Positions 54,137 through 62,435 of a DNA stretch of 64,000 nucleotides are shown here, in pieces. The position numbers and the translations under genes are program-made. Source of the DNA: Ancylothrix sp. D3o. Lineage in GTDB: Bacteria > Cyanobacteriota > Cyanobacteriia > Cyanobacteriales > Oscillatoriaceae. Location: contig NZ_JAMXEX010000004.1 in the NCBI RefSeq assembly GCF_025370775.1, positions 263,441 to 327,440 on the forward strand, given 5' to 3'. Within the stretch, counting starts at the first letter, position 1; each line of letters opens with the position of its first letter. The notes under the pieces were generated by a model. That model was not told where the DNA came from. It ran no database searches and worked only from the letters and a program-made list of their open reading frames with translations.

Positions 54137-54532
54137 ATGTTGTTTAGACCTGGATTTGACGACCGGAAACTGGCTGAGAGCTTTTATCAGACTTTGTTGC
54201 AGCGATTGTGTGATTCTTTTGATAATTCGACACAACGGCTGTTAGAAGATTGCAATTTTGGTTTTGCTCCTAGTCCTGTGGGCTTAAAAACTTTTTTTAT
54301 TGTGGCTCCCAGCTTAGATGTGGCGGAGCAATTGATCGAACGCATTGATAGCATTATTGGCCAAGTTACAGCACTGATGGCCGGTGTGGGGCAAACGGCG
54401 ATTTGTGTAGGGCCAAACCGGGAGCCGGTGGATTGTTCCTCTCCAACCGAGCAATCACTCCAAACTCCGCCTCGATTTATGATGGGTAAAATTTTTCCCC
54501 ACCCGCCAGCAGAAGACGAAATGCTCGATTAG
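54137..54532 (+). CDS. Hypothetical protein upstream of the partner-switching module
   Basis: This 131-residue soluble protein starts MLFRPGFDDRKLAESFYQTL, with GAGGAGG 10 nt upstream of ATG 54137. It contains NSTQRLLEDCNFGFAPSPVG, LKTFFIVAPSLDVAEQLIER and GVGQTAICVGPN, and ends with an acidic tail. I do not recognise the family. It is separated from the STAS-transferase gene by a terminator, so it may be independent of the module. Confidence 0.6.
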   Translation: MLFRPGFDDRKLAESFYQTLLQRLCDSFDNSTQRLLEDCNFGFAPSPVGLKTFFIVAPSLDVAEQLIERIDSIIGQVTALMAGVGQTAICVGPNREPVDCSSPTEQSLQTPPRFMMGKIFPHPPAEDEMLD

Positions 54533-54578
54533 TGTCTTTGCGCCGCAACCCTTGAAAAAGGGAGAGTGAAGCATTATC

Positions 54579-54609
54579 GCCACCAGCCTTCGCTGGCTGG
54601 CTTTTTTTT
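54579..54609 (+). terminator. Rho-independent terminator
   Basis: CCAGC and GCTGG around loop CTTC form the core stem, extended by GCCA/TGGC with a bulge, followed by eight T. It lies 47 bp after the 131-residue gene. Confidence 0.85.
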
Positions 54610-54842
54610 GAGAATTTTTCAGTTATTTTCAGCCTCGCAAAGTCTCACTCAGCCAGACTTGAAGGGTTTGGTTGCTATGAAAGGCTGTGTCCACACACCA
54701 AAAAAAGAAGTTTGTGTAAAGTCAGTAAAGTTAGATTGCTCAAAGGTTGCCAAATAAGCTAGGATTGCCAAACAATGAAGACGGAAATTTCGCGTTAAAT
54801 TTTTTTTATTCATTCAACTGTAACGAAAAGTATCAGGGTTAT

Positions 54843-55844
54843 ATGGTTAGCCAACCCCAAGATGCCGATTTTCTGGTTTCTTTTTCCGAGCAAATGCCGG
54901 TGGTGTTACTACCGGCCCGCCTGAGCGTTCTGGAAGCAGTGGCATTTAAGGAAACCTGTCAGCAGCTTTTTGTGGCCACTCCGCCACCGAGTAAGCTGGT
55001 GCTGGACTTCAGCCAGACGGTTTTTATGGACAGCAGTGCTGTGGGTGCGTTGGTTAATAACGTGCGGACAGCACAACAAAAAGGCATTGAACTCGTGTTG
55101 CGAAACGTCCAACCGCAAGTGATGGCCGTGCTGTCGATCACCGGCCTGGATCAGGTGCTAACGGTCGAGAGAGCGGGGCCAACACCCCTAAATACAGACC
55201 GCAAAGCTCGCGTCGATAACCAATTGCCCACCACTCACCCCTCGGTGCGGTCTTGGGTAAAACGGGCGCTGGACGTGATCGGAGCACTGGTAGGTTTGGC
55301 AATCACGGCGATACTGTTGATCCCGATTGGAATTGCAATTAAACTGGATAGTCCGGGGCCGATTTTTTTCAGTCAAATTCGCTGCGGATGGATGGGCCGG
55401 CGCTTTCGGCTGTGGAAGTTGCGGTCGATGTGTTCCAATGCGGAGGCTTTGAAGTCGCAAGTCGAGAATAAAGTCGAAGGGCCATTGTTTAAAAACGATA
55501 ATGACCCCCGGATTACTAAAGTGGGCCGGTTTTTGCGGCGGACAAGTTTGGATGAGTTGCCACAATTTTGGAACGTCCTCAAAGGTGATATGAGTTTGGT
55601 GGGGACTCGTCCGCCTACCCCCGATGAGGTAGAGCGTTATGAGGTTCCTGAGTGGCAGCGTTTGGATGTTAAACCAGGGATGACGGGTGAGTGGCAGGTT
55701 AATGGCCGGTCAAAAATCACCAAATTTGAAGATGTCATCAAAATGGATTTGCAATATCAAAAAAATTGGAGTTTGGTTTATGACTTAAAATTGATTGTTA
55801 AGACGGTTTTGGTTTTGTTCCGCAAAAATAGTGGTGCAATGTGA
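54843..55844 (+). CDS. STAS domain-sugar transferase fusion
   Basis: This 333-residue fusion protein has a STAS domain, as in anti-sigma factor antagonists, at residues ~10-110 with LVLDFSQTVFMDSSAVGALV; Ser64/65 is the phosphorylatable site. After a linker and one membrane helix (DVIGALVGLAITAILLIPIG) comes a bacterial sugar transferase (polyprenyl-phosphate glycosyl-1-phosphate transferase) with RFLRRTSLDELPQFWNVLKG and DMSLVGTRPP. It would start exopolysaccharide lipid-linked repeat synthesis, with activity gated by phosphorylation. Next genes encode the matching kinase, phosphatase and STAS protein. The ATG at 54843 excludes a 32-codon upstream extension. Confidence 0.88.
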   Translation: MVSQPQDADFLVSFSEQMPVVLLPARLSVLEAVAFKETCQQLFVATPPPSKLVLDFSQTVFMDSSAVGALVNNVRTAQQKGIELVLRNVQPQVMAVLSITGLDQVLTVERAGPTPLNTDRKARVDNQLPTTHPSVRSWVKRALDVIGALVGLAITAILLIPIGIAIKLDSPGPIFFSQIRCGWMGRRFRLWKLRSMCSNAEALKSQVENKVEGPLFKNDNDPRITKVGRFLRRTSLDELPQFWNVLKGDMSLVGTRPPTPDEVERYEVPEWQRLDVKPGMTGEWQVNGRSKITKFEDVIKMDLQYQKNWSLVYDLKLIVKTVLVLFRKNSGAM

Positions 55845-55986
55845 AAAAAAAATTGCCAAGGAAGTGAGTTAGATGAATCTCTGATTTAATCTAGTGAACG
55901 GCAGTTTTTTTCGGACACCGGCAACCTGCTTTATCAGGCAGGGCGGAGTTTATGAACAGAAATTTCATTCTTCTCTTATATAGAAG

Positions 55987-56490
55987 ATGATGTTAGAAAA
56001 TTTTGGAAGTTGGTGGAAAGACAAGATATTCCAAAGCGCAAAAAAACCGCCCGAACCAGAGCAACTGATTAACCAATCAAAGCTTAGGGCTTCGACAAAT
56101 ATTAAAGATGTCGAGAAAGTTTTGGAGTGGTTTGAACAATTCAATCAGCCGCCGATAGAAGGCAACATTTGGTGGCGGTGTCAAACGGCTCTGGTGGAAG
56201 GATTCACGAATGCTGTCCGCCACGCGCACAAAAACTTGCCTTCCACTACGCCTATTGAATTAGAGGTTAAAGTGTTTGCTAAACATTTAGAAATCCGCAT
56301 TTGGGATTGCGGTCAGCCTTTTGATTTGCTGGCAAAACTCAATGAAATTTTGCAAAATCCTCCTCTCGATCCCCTGGAAAAAGAAGGCGGTCGGGGACTA
56401 ATTTTTATGAAAAAATTAACTGATGAGATTGCTTATAATCGCGGGGCTGATCAGCGTAATTGTTTGGTAATGCGCAAGAATTTTGATTGA
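55987..56490 (+). CDS. RsbW-like anti-sigma/serine kinase (HATPase)
   Basis: This 167-residue GHKL ATPase of the serine-protein kinase type has the N box LVEGFTNAVRHAHKN, G1 WDCGQPFDLL and G2 EGGRGLIFMKKL. Such kinases phosphorylate STAS partner proteins and, in sigma-factor systems, bind sigma. The gene lies between the STAS-transferase and the PP2C phosphatase genes on the same strand, so it is the likely kinase for one or both STAS domains here. The two tandem ATG codons leave the start uncertain by one residue. Confidence 0.88.
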   Translation: MMLENFGSWWKDKIFQSAKKPPEPEQLINQSKLRASTNIKDVEKVLEWFEQFNQPPIEGNIWWRCQTALVEGFTNAVRHAHKNLPSTTPIELEVKVFAKHLEIRIWDCGQPFDLLAKLNEILQNPPLDPLEKEGGRGLIFMKKLTDEIAYNRGADQRNCLVMRKNFD

Positions 56491-56654
56491 AAGTAAGCCA
56501 AAAGTTGAGGGTAATTTTAAGAATTAAAGTTGCTCCTTGTTGGGTAAGAAAAAAATCTCCCTGTAGGGGGATTTCGCTAGGCAGTCATTTCAATTTAGAT
56601 GTATAAAAGCATCTAATTTTTATTTCAATATTGGCTGCTGGTGTGACTATAGAA

Positions 56655-59027
56655 ATGGTAAACTCCGTGACAACTGCTCTTGTCGCAATGAGCCAAACAC
56701 CATTGCCGTCTAAGGAAGCTTTGAGAATTGAAGCACTGAGGCATTATCATATTTTGGATACTGCCCCAGAGCCTGCATTTGACGATTTGGTACGGTTGGC
56801 GGCACAAATCTGCTCTACTCCTACAGCGCAGATCAGTTTAATAGATACTGATCGCCAATGGTTAAAGGCAAAATTTGGCTGGTCAAAGGGCTGTATGCGC
56901 CGTCAGTTCGCTTTTTGCGCTCATGGAATATTGTGCAATGGATTGTTTATTGTCGGCGATGCTTTGCAAGATAGCCGGTTTGCAGCGCATCCTCTGGTGA
57001 TTGGCCCTCCTTATATCAGGTTTTATGCCGGTGTGCCCTTGATGACGGGGGATGGTTTGGCGCTGGGGATGTTGTGTGTGATCGATTACAAGCCCCGCGA
57101 GTTAAGTTTAGAACAGCAAGAAATGTTGCAAACGCTGGGGCGTCAGGTGATGACGTTGATGGAGTCGCGCCGGCAATTGCGGCAAATGGAAACGACTCAA
57201 GCGCATTTGCACAATTTTTTGGATCGGGCCAATGTTTTGATTCAAAGTGTCCGGTTATCGGATGGTAAGTTAATGTCGGTTAATCAAACTTGGCGCTGCA
57301 CGTTGGGTTATAGTGATGCCGAAATTGATGAAATGTGGTTGTGGGATGTGCTGCATCCCGAAAGCCGTCAACTTTGGTTATTAGAGAAATTGCGCCAAGG
57401 TCAAGCGATTGAAGGGATCGAGTTGATTTTTTTGAGCAAAAATGGCGATGCGGTGTGGGTGGAGGGAAATATCGATTGCCGTGTTGAAGCCGGTCAACCG
57501 TTGAGCCGTTGGATTTTTCGGAATGTGACATCTCGCAAATACCGGCAAATTTTTGAGCGCAGCGATGAAGGGTTATTTCAAGTGACTTTGGATGGCCGGT
57601 TTTGTACCGCTAATGCGGCTTTGGCTCGCATTTTTGGGTATGATTCGCCAGAACAGTTTTTACAATGTGTGGAAAATATTGGCCAACTTTATGCGGAGAC
57701 AAATTTATGGAAAAAGTGTCTCCAACAGTTAGAAATTGAAAAAGAATTACGCCAGGAAGAAGTTATGGCTTGGCGCAATGGTTCAGAAATTTGGGTTTCG
57801 CAAACTTTGGTGTTGCGTCAGGATGTGAATGGCCGGTCAGTGGGGGTTGAGGGATTTGTGCGGGATGTGACGACGCGCAAGCAGTCGGAAGTGACGATTC
57901 AAATGGCAAAGGAATTGCTGCAAACGGTTTTGGACGCGGTACCAGGGGCGGTTTCTTTGATTAGTTCAAATTTTCGTTATTTGGGCGTTAACCGCCATTT
58001 AGCGACGATTTATAATATGCCGCAAGAGGATTTTGTGAATCGCGAAGTAGGCTTTCATCAGTCGAAATTTGGTCAATTTGTACGGGACTTTTTTGCGAGT
58101 TCTGCGAGTGAAGCTTCTTTAGAAATTGATGCGGAAGTAGAAGGATCTCCCAGTCATGCGGTGCTTGCTAAAAAGTGGAATTGGTTGGGGGATGAAGCGG
58201 CGGTTTTTGTGGGGATTGATATTACTCAGCGCAAGCTTGCTGAGGCGGCGTTGCAAGCTGAGTTAGAGGAAAGAGAGCGTATTCAGGCGGCGCTAGAGGC
58301 GGAGTTGGAGGAGGCGGCTAAGTATGTGCGTTCACTTTTGCCGGCACCAATGCGCGGGCCGGTGGGAATTGATTGGTTGTTTCTTCCTTCTAAAAAGTTG
58401 GGCGGTGATAGTTTTGGTTATGATTGGTTAGACCGGGATCATTTAGCAATTTATTTGATTGATGTTTCTGGTCATGGTTTAGGTTCGGCTTTGTTGTCGG
58501 TTTCGGTTTTAAATTTGCTGCGTTCTGGTTCGGGTTTACAGACCAATTATTATTGGCCGAGTGATGTTTTGGAGGCGCTTAATCAGACTTTCCAAATGGA
58601 TAAGCACGGCAATATGTATTTGACAATTTGGTATGGCGTTTATAATCGTTTGACTAATCGGCTTATTTATGCAAGTGCCGGTCATCCACCGGCAGTTTTA
58701 ATTTCCGAAAATCAAGGCGAGAAGGGGAAGTTACAAGAGCTTAGAAGCCCTGGATGTCTACCAATTGGAATGTTACCAAATGTTGAATATACCAACGCTG
58801 AGTGTGAGGTGGAACCAGGGAGCACTCTTTATATTTTTAGTGATGGAATTTATGAGTTTCCGCACCCAGATGGAAGAATTTGGAGTTTTGATATTTTTAT
58901 CAATTGGCTAGGAAGTCGCTGTTTGGAAAATGAGATTAATTTGGATGAGTTTTTGTCTGAGGTACGAAGTGCGAATGGGAAAGATACTTTTGATGATGAT
59001 GTGTCTTGGCTCCAAATTAGTTTTTAG
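56655..59027 (+). CDS. GAF-PAS-PP2C (SpoIIE-type) serine phosphatase
   Basis: This protein of about 790 residues starts with a GAF domain (AAQICSTPTAQISLIDTDRQ, FAFCAHGI, FYAGVPLMTGDGLALGMLCV). About three PAS domains follow over residues ~190-530, for example NQTWRCTLGYSDAEID, then RIFGYDSPEQF and IDITQRKLAEAA. After a coiled-coil linker comes a PP2C/SpoIIE domain (KKLGGDSFGYDW, YLIDVSGHGLGSALLSVSVL, SDGIYEF, DDDVSWL), with the metal-binding Asp residues in place. It would dephosphorylate a STAS partner upon sensing a signal, as RsbU/RsbP do. ATG 56655 was chosen over a TTG eight codons earlier. Confidence 0.9.
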   Translation: MVNSVTTALVAMSQTPLPSKEALRIEALRHYHILDTAPEPAFDDLVRLAAQICSTPTAQISLIDTDRQWLKAKFGWSKGCMRRQFAFCAHGILCNGLFIVGDALQDSRFAAHPLVIGPPYIRFYAGVPLMTGDGLALGMLCVIDYKPRELSLEQQEMLQTLGRQVMTLMESRRQLRQMETTQAHLHNFLDRANVLIQSVRLSDGKLMSVNQTWRCTLGYSDAEIDEMWLWDVLHPESRQLWLLEKLRQGQAIEGIELIFLSKNGDAVWVEGNIDCRVEAGQPLSRWIFRNVTSRKYRQIFERSDEGLFQVTLDGRFCTANAALARIFGYDSPEQFLQCVENIGQLYAETNLWKKCLQQLEIEKELRQEEVMAWRNGSEIWVSQTLVLRQDVNGRSVGVEGFVRDVTTRKQSEVTIQMAKELLQTVLDAVPGAVSLISSNFRYLGVNRHLATIYNMPQEDFVNREVGFHQSKFGQFVRDFFASSASEASLEIDAEVEGSPSHAVLAKKWNWLGDEAAVFVGIDITQRKLAEAALQAELEERERIQAALEAELEEAAKYVRSLLPAPMRGPVGIDWLFLPSKKLGGDSFGYDWLDRDHLAIYLIDVSGHGLGSALLSVSVLNLLRSGSGLQTNYYWPSDVLEALNQTFQMDKHGNMYLTIWYGVYNRLTNRLIYASAGHPPAVLISENQGEKGKLQELRSPGCLPIGMLPNVEYTNAECEVEPGSTLYIFSDGIYEFPHPDGRIWSFDIFINWLGSRCLENEINLDEFLSEVRSANGKDTFDDDVSWLQISF

Positions 59028-59104
59028 TTTTTTTGCTACAGGCTTGGGTTTTTTTAGCTGTGATGCAGACAGATGATTTGAGGCGGGAGTGAAAAAAGTC
59101 TCCT

Positions 59105-59167
59105 GTAGGGGCGGGTTTAGAAACGTTGTTTATGGGAAGATAGACAACTAAATTAACCCACCCCTAC
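59105..59167. repeat. GTAGGGGCGGGTT long palindromic repeat
   Basis: GTAGGGGCGGGTT (59105-59117) and AACCCACCCCTAC (59155-59167) pair at 12 of 13 positions. GTTGT/ACAAC inner arms may extend the cruciform. It separates converging genes and belongs to a known interspersed repeat type in cyanobacteria. Confidence 0.75.
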
Positions 59168-59172
59168 GCTAA

Positions 59173-59514
59173 CTATTCTTGGACAAGTTGTTCGACAGAA
59201 TTTATGGCTTGACTAAAAGATTGCCGATCAGGGAATATTTCTAACAGTTTATTGATTCCCGATAGTTCGCAGATCATTTTCGCTTGATGATTTAGAGAAC
59301 AAAGAAAAAATTTCAGGTTGGCAGCTTTAACAGTTTTATAGGCAGAAATGATCAGCCGCAAGCCGGAACTGTCCATAAATTTCACATCTTGCAAATCAAT
59401 TAAGACAATATCGGCTCCTTCTTGAATGACATTGCTAATTTGTTGGTCAAAATGTTCCGCTTGTGTTGCGTCTAATATTCCCGATGGCTCTACGACTTTT
59501 ACTCGATGACTCAT
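59173..59514 (-). CDS. STAS-domain anti-sigma factor antagonist (RsbV/SpoIIAA-like)
   Basis: This 113-residue single STAS domain has VVEPSGILDATQAEHFDQQI and the phosphorylation loop LQDVKFMDSSGLRLIISAYK (Ser49/50). It converges on the phosphatase gene and completes the module of kinase, phosphatase and two STAS proteins. In partner-switching systems dephosphorylated STAS protein binds the kinase and frees its other client. Confidence 0.92.
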   Translation of the reverse strand: MSHRVKVVEPSGILDATQAEHFDQQISNVIQEGADIVLIDLQDVKFMDSSGLRLIISAYKTVKAANLKFFLCSLNHQAKMICELSGINKLLEIFPDRQSFSQAINSVEQLVQE

Positions 59515-60225
59515 AAGTTTTTTGTTGTTGGATAGAAGGGCACACAGAGAAACTACACTAATTTGCTGTAAGGTTTCGTAATTACCTTAGCTATAGCAAA
59601 AATTATGGCGGGTAGGAACGAAATTTGTCAAAGAACGCCTACTTTATAGACGTTTAGATGGGGCTTTTGTTGCTTCTTGACGCTTTTTTTTGCCTCTTTT
59701 GTGGGGGCTGGCTTTCTATTGAGGTTTAAAGATTATAAATATGCCGAAAGTAGGTTGCTAAAATGCAATCGTTGTAGTAGGTAATCGGCGGGGTGTCAAT
59801 TTTCTTTATGAAAACTTTGCTTAAAAAGATGGTTTTGTTTGATTTACAGGTGGCGAAAATTATTTATGTGGCTGCTTTGGATGCGCCAAAAGAGATTTCG
59901 CGGCTGGGGGTGATACACAAATTGGGGGGATCATTTTGTATTGCCAATAGTCGGCAATAATTCTGCTCAATATTATACGCTGTGAGATTTATTACCGGCA
60001 ACTGCATCGGCAGCAGTTATTCCTGCTGCGCCGATACCAATTCCGCCGAAACTAGCAACTATTCTGATATTGCAAATTAAGGCAGAAACGCCTATACCAG
60101 CAAAAGAGGCGGTGCTGATATAAACTGCCCTTTCTTGCTAATTTGTTTTTAATTTTTTCCTTTAAAAAATGCAATGCGTAGGCTGGGATGAAGCCCACCA
60201 TAAATCGATGGGCAAACCTACTAAT
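59515..60225. other. 711-bp gene-poor region with decayed coding fragments
   Basis: On the minus strand, about 60133-59984 reads STASFAGIGVSALICNIRIV, then ASFGGIGIGAAGITAADAVA, a glycine-rich membrane-protein-like segment without a start codon, preceded by a stop. On the plus strand an ORF at 59808-59960 encodes MKTLLKKMVLFDLQVAKIIY and further residues, 50 in all, lacking a ribosome binding site. Both look like gene remnants. Confidence 0.4.
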
Positions 60226-61653
60226 TTACCTTTCTTGAAGCGGAGAAACACGCGCATCAAACCCGCGATCTTTTAACCGGCTAACAAAAGATTCATACTG
60301 CTCTACCCGATAGTTTAATCCAAACTCAATAAAACGCCGTTGATCCCCAGAAACCACCATTGCAACCACCGGCACTTTTCCGCTATCTCGAGCAGCGGTG
60401 TAATCCCCCAAAATAACTTTTAGGTTTTTCATTTTCTCCCCGTCTTGTACTTCCTGCGGAGTTAGTTGCAACAGCACCATACTAACATATTCCTCTTCGC
60501 TTTCTTCATTTTGAAGGGGCGGTTCTGCTTCTATTTCTATAGATGCAACTACCGGCATTATAGGCTCATCCTTAACCCACTCCACCTTATCAACAATAAT
60601 TTGTGGCTTATCGTCTTTAACTTCCACTTTTCCCGACACAATTAAAGGCTGCTCTGGGATCAAAAGCTCCTTAAACTGGTCGTAAATATCGGGGAAAACC
60701 ACCGCCTCAGCTTGCCCTTCTAAATCTTCCATTTGCAGAAAAGCCATTTGCCGGTTATCTCTTTTAGTCGTGATTTTTTTAACCTCTGTCAGCAGCACAA
60801 CTACATTAACTTTATTGTGCTTCTTTTTTTTCTCTTGCAATTCGTTAAGGGTAATTGGTGCCGGGTCGAGATGTTTGCCCATTGCAGCAGCATTTTTGAG
60901 TGGGTGAGTTGACACATATAACCCCAGTAATTCTTTTTCAAATTGTAACTTTTCCTTCTGGGGAAAATCATCAATCTGTGTCGCTTTTGGCGCTTCTTCA
61001 AACTTATTTGTATCCCCTGATATTCCCAGCAAATCAAACAAACTTGTTTGCCCACTTTCACGTTCTTTCTCTTTGTTTTGCGCCCATTTAACTACTAATT
61101 CCAAGTCAGCAATTAATTGTTTACGATTGGGATTAATTTTATCCAACGCGCCACATTTAATCAAAGATTCTAAAGTGCGGCTATTGACAGCGCGTAAATC
61201 GATTCGTTCACATAAATTCCCCAAAGACTTAAAAGGGCCACCTTCTTTGCGAACTTTTAAAATATTTTCAATAGCCCCCTCGCCGACATTTTTAATGGCA
61301 GAAAGACCAAACACAATTTTCTTATTTATTAAAGGTGTAAATTCCACATCTGAGCGATTAATATCCGGTGGTTCCACCTCAATTGCCATACTTTGACAGT
61401 TGGCGAGATATTTTTTCACCTTATCTTGATCGCCACTATTTGCAGTCAGTAATGCCGCCATGTACTCGGTGGTATAATTAGCTTTTAAATAAGCCGTTTG
61501 GTACGTCACATAGGCGTAGGCGGTGGAATGGGACTTGTTAAAACAATTAGAGGCAATCGTGCCATTTCTTAAGGCAAAATTATGAGCGCGCTCAACGCCG
61601 ATATCATAAACAGGCTGAATTCCTAATGATTTACGGCTGACAATTTTAACCAC
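60226..61653 (-). CDS. dnaE: DNA polymerase III alpha subunit, C-terminal part with C-intein
   Basis: The 475-residue product has C-intein at residues 1-36 (VKIVSRKSLGIQPVYDIGVE, then RAHNFALRNGTIASN), followed by the C-extein from Cys37, CFNKSHSTAYAYVTYQTAYL. The extein holds the fingers/HhH region, an OB-fold domain (NVVVLLTEVKKITTKRDNRQ) and the C-terminal domain. Trans-splicing to the N-part at EY/CF should restore full-length replicative polymerase. The start is GTG; AAGGAGT, eight nt before, lies inside the endonuclease gene, whose stop codon overlaps the start by 8 nt. Splice residues (terminal Asn, +1 Cys) are intact. Confidence 0.95.
   Translation of the reverse strand: MVKIVSRKSLGIQPVYDIGVERAHNFALRNGTIASNCFNKSHSTAYAYVTYQTAYLKANYTTEYMAALLTANSGDQDKVKKYLANCQSMAIEVEPPDINRSDVEFTPLINKKIVFGLSAIKNVGEGAIENILKVRKEGGPFKSLGNLCERIDLRAVNSRTLESLIKCGALDKINPNRKQLIADLELVVKWAQNKEKERESGQTSLFDLLGISGDTNKFEEAPKATQIDDFPQKEKLQFEKELLGLYVSTHPLKNAAAMGKHLDPAPITLNELQEKKKKHNKVNVVVLLTEVKKITTKRDNRQMAFLQMEDLEGQAEAVVFPDIYDQFKELLIPEQPLIVSGKVEVKDDKPQIIVDKVEWVKDEPIMPVVASIEIEAEPPLQNEESEEEYVSMVLLQLTPQEVQDGEKMKNLKVILGDYTAARDSGKVPVVAMVVSGDQRRFIEFGLNYRVEQYESFVSRLKDRGFDARVSPLQER
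61546..61653 (-). other. IntC, 36-residue C-terminal half of the DnaE intein
   Basis: The segment ends HNFALRNGTIASN with catalytic Asn36, followed directly by +1 Cys of the extein (TGT at 61545-61543). Its length equals the well-known cyanobacterial DnaE IntC. The penultimate Ser in place of His is usual for DnaE inteins. Confidence 0.95.
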
Positions 61654-62425
61654 GTTTGTAACTCCTTAGAATTTGTTGAATTTTAATTTTTTTGCGTTCC
61701 AGTCCCAAATTAGGATGCCGGTAGACAAAATCATAAAAAGCTTGGATATGTTGTCGGCTATAAATTTTCCAATAATAAACTTTTTTCAGGGAGTGTTTTT
61801 CGACAAAACCCATACCAAGCTGTTTTGCGAGTTGGTGGGTAAATTCCAAAGAGCCAACAATCCCAATTAGGCCTCCGCTTCTACCCACATTAACATAAGC
61901 ACAGCCATCCCCATCAAAATAACCCAAAACATAGGACGATAAATACTTTTTTTCAGGAAAATAATAAACTCCAGAAAAAGTCCTTCCTGTTACAATCGCA
62001 TAACTGGATAACGCCGTTGCAATTGTTTGGGAAGAAAAATTAATTCGATAGTGAGGTGCGCCGGCTATAGGCTTCACAACTCTGATATTACCTGAATAGT
62101 TCAACTCTTGACAAAGCAGTTCTGTCAATTCTTTATCAATAGACTCAAAAGCTACATAATTAGTTTTTGTTACACATCCATCAGCAGCTATCAAACCTAA
62201 CAGATAGGCTTTAGTTGGAGAATCAATGACATCAAAGTAGCTTTCATTTAAAGTATAGCGATTTCTTCGCTTAGTATTAATACCAGCTTCCTTTAAAACT
62301 CTTGCAACTGCTCTCTCACTGACACTCAAATTCCCTGGAATAGACCGGCATTCAACACCCTGACTAAAAGCCTCAATAATCTGCTGCTTTTGTTCACTCG
62401 TTAAATTGGTGTAGTTGGTCAACAT
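61646..62425 (-). CDS. Free-standing LAGLIDADG homing endonuclease between the split-intein halves
   Basis: This is a 259-residue homing endonuclease. Residues 1-55 look like a helix-turn-helix DNA-binding module (TSEQKQQIIEAFSQG, then SVSERAVARVLKEAGI). Two LAGLIDADG motifs follow: YLLGLIAADG (residues 74-83) and YVLGYFDGDG (165-174), both with the catalytic Asp. The product has its own ATG, 10 bp after the dnaE-N stop, without an obvious Shine-Dalgarno, so translation may be coupled. It lies in a different frame from both dnaE parts. In contiguous inteins such a domain sits between the same splicing blocks. Sequence integrity suggests it is under selection or recently active. Confidence 0.92.
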   Translation of the reverse strand: MLTNYTNLTSEQKQQIIEAFSQGVECRSIPGNLSVSERAVARVLKEAGINTKRRNRYTLNESYFDVIDSPTKAYLLGLIAADGCVTKTNYVAFESIDKELTELLCQELNYSGNIRVVKPIAGAPHYRINFSSQTIATALSSYAIVTGRTFSGVYYFPEKKYLSSYVLGYFDGDGCAYVNVGRSGGLIGIVGSLEFTHQLAKQLGMGFVEKHSLKKVYYWKIYSRQHIQAFYDFVYRHPNLGLERKKIKIQQILRSYKRG

Positions 62426-62435
62426 TTTTGGCAGC

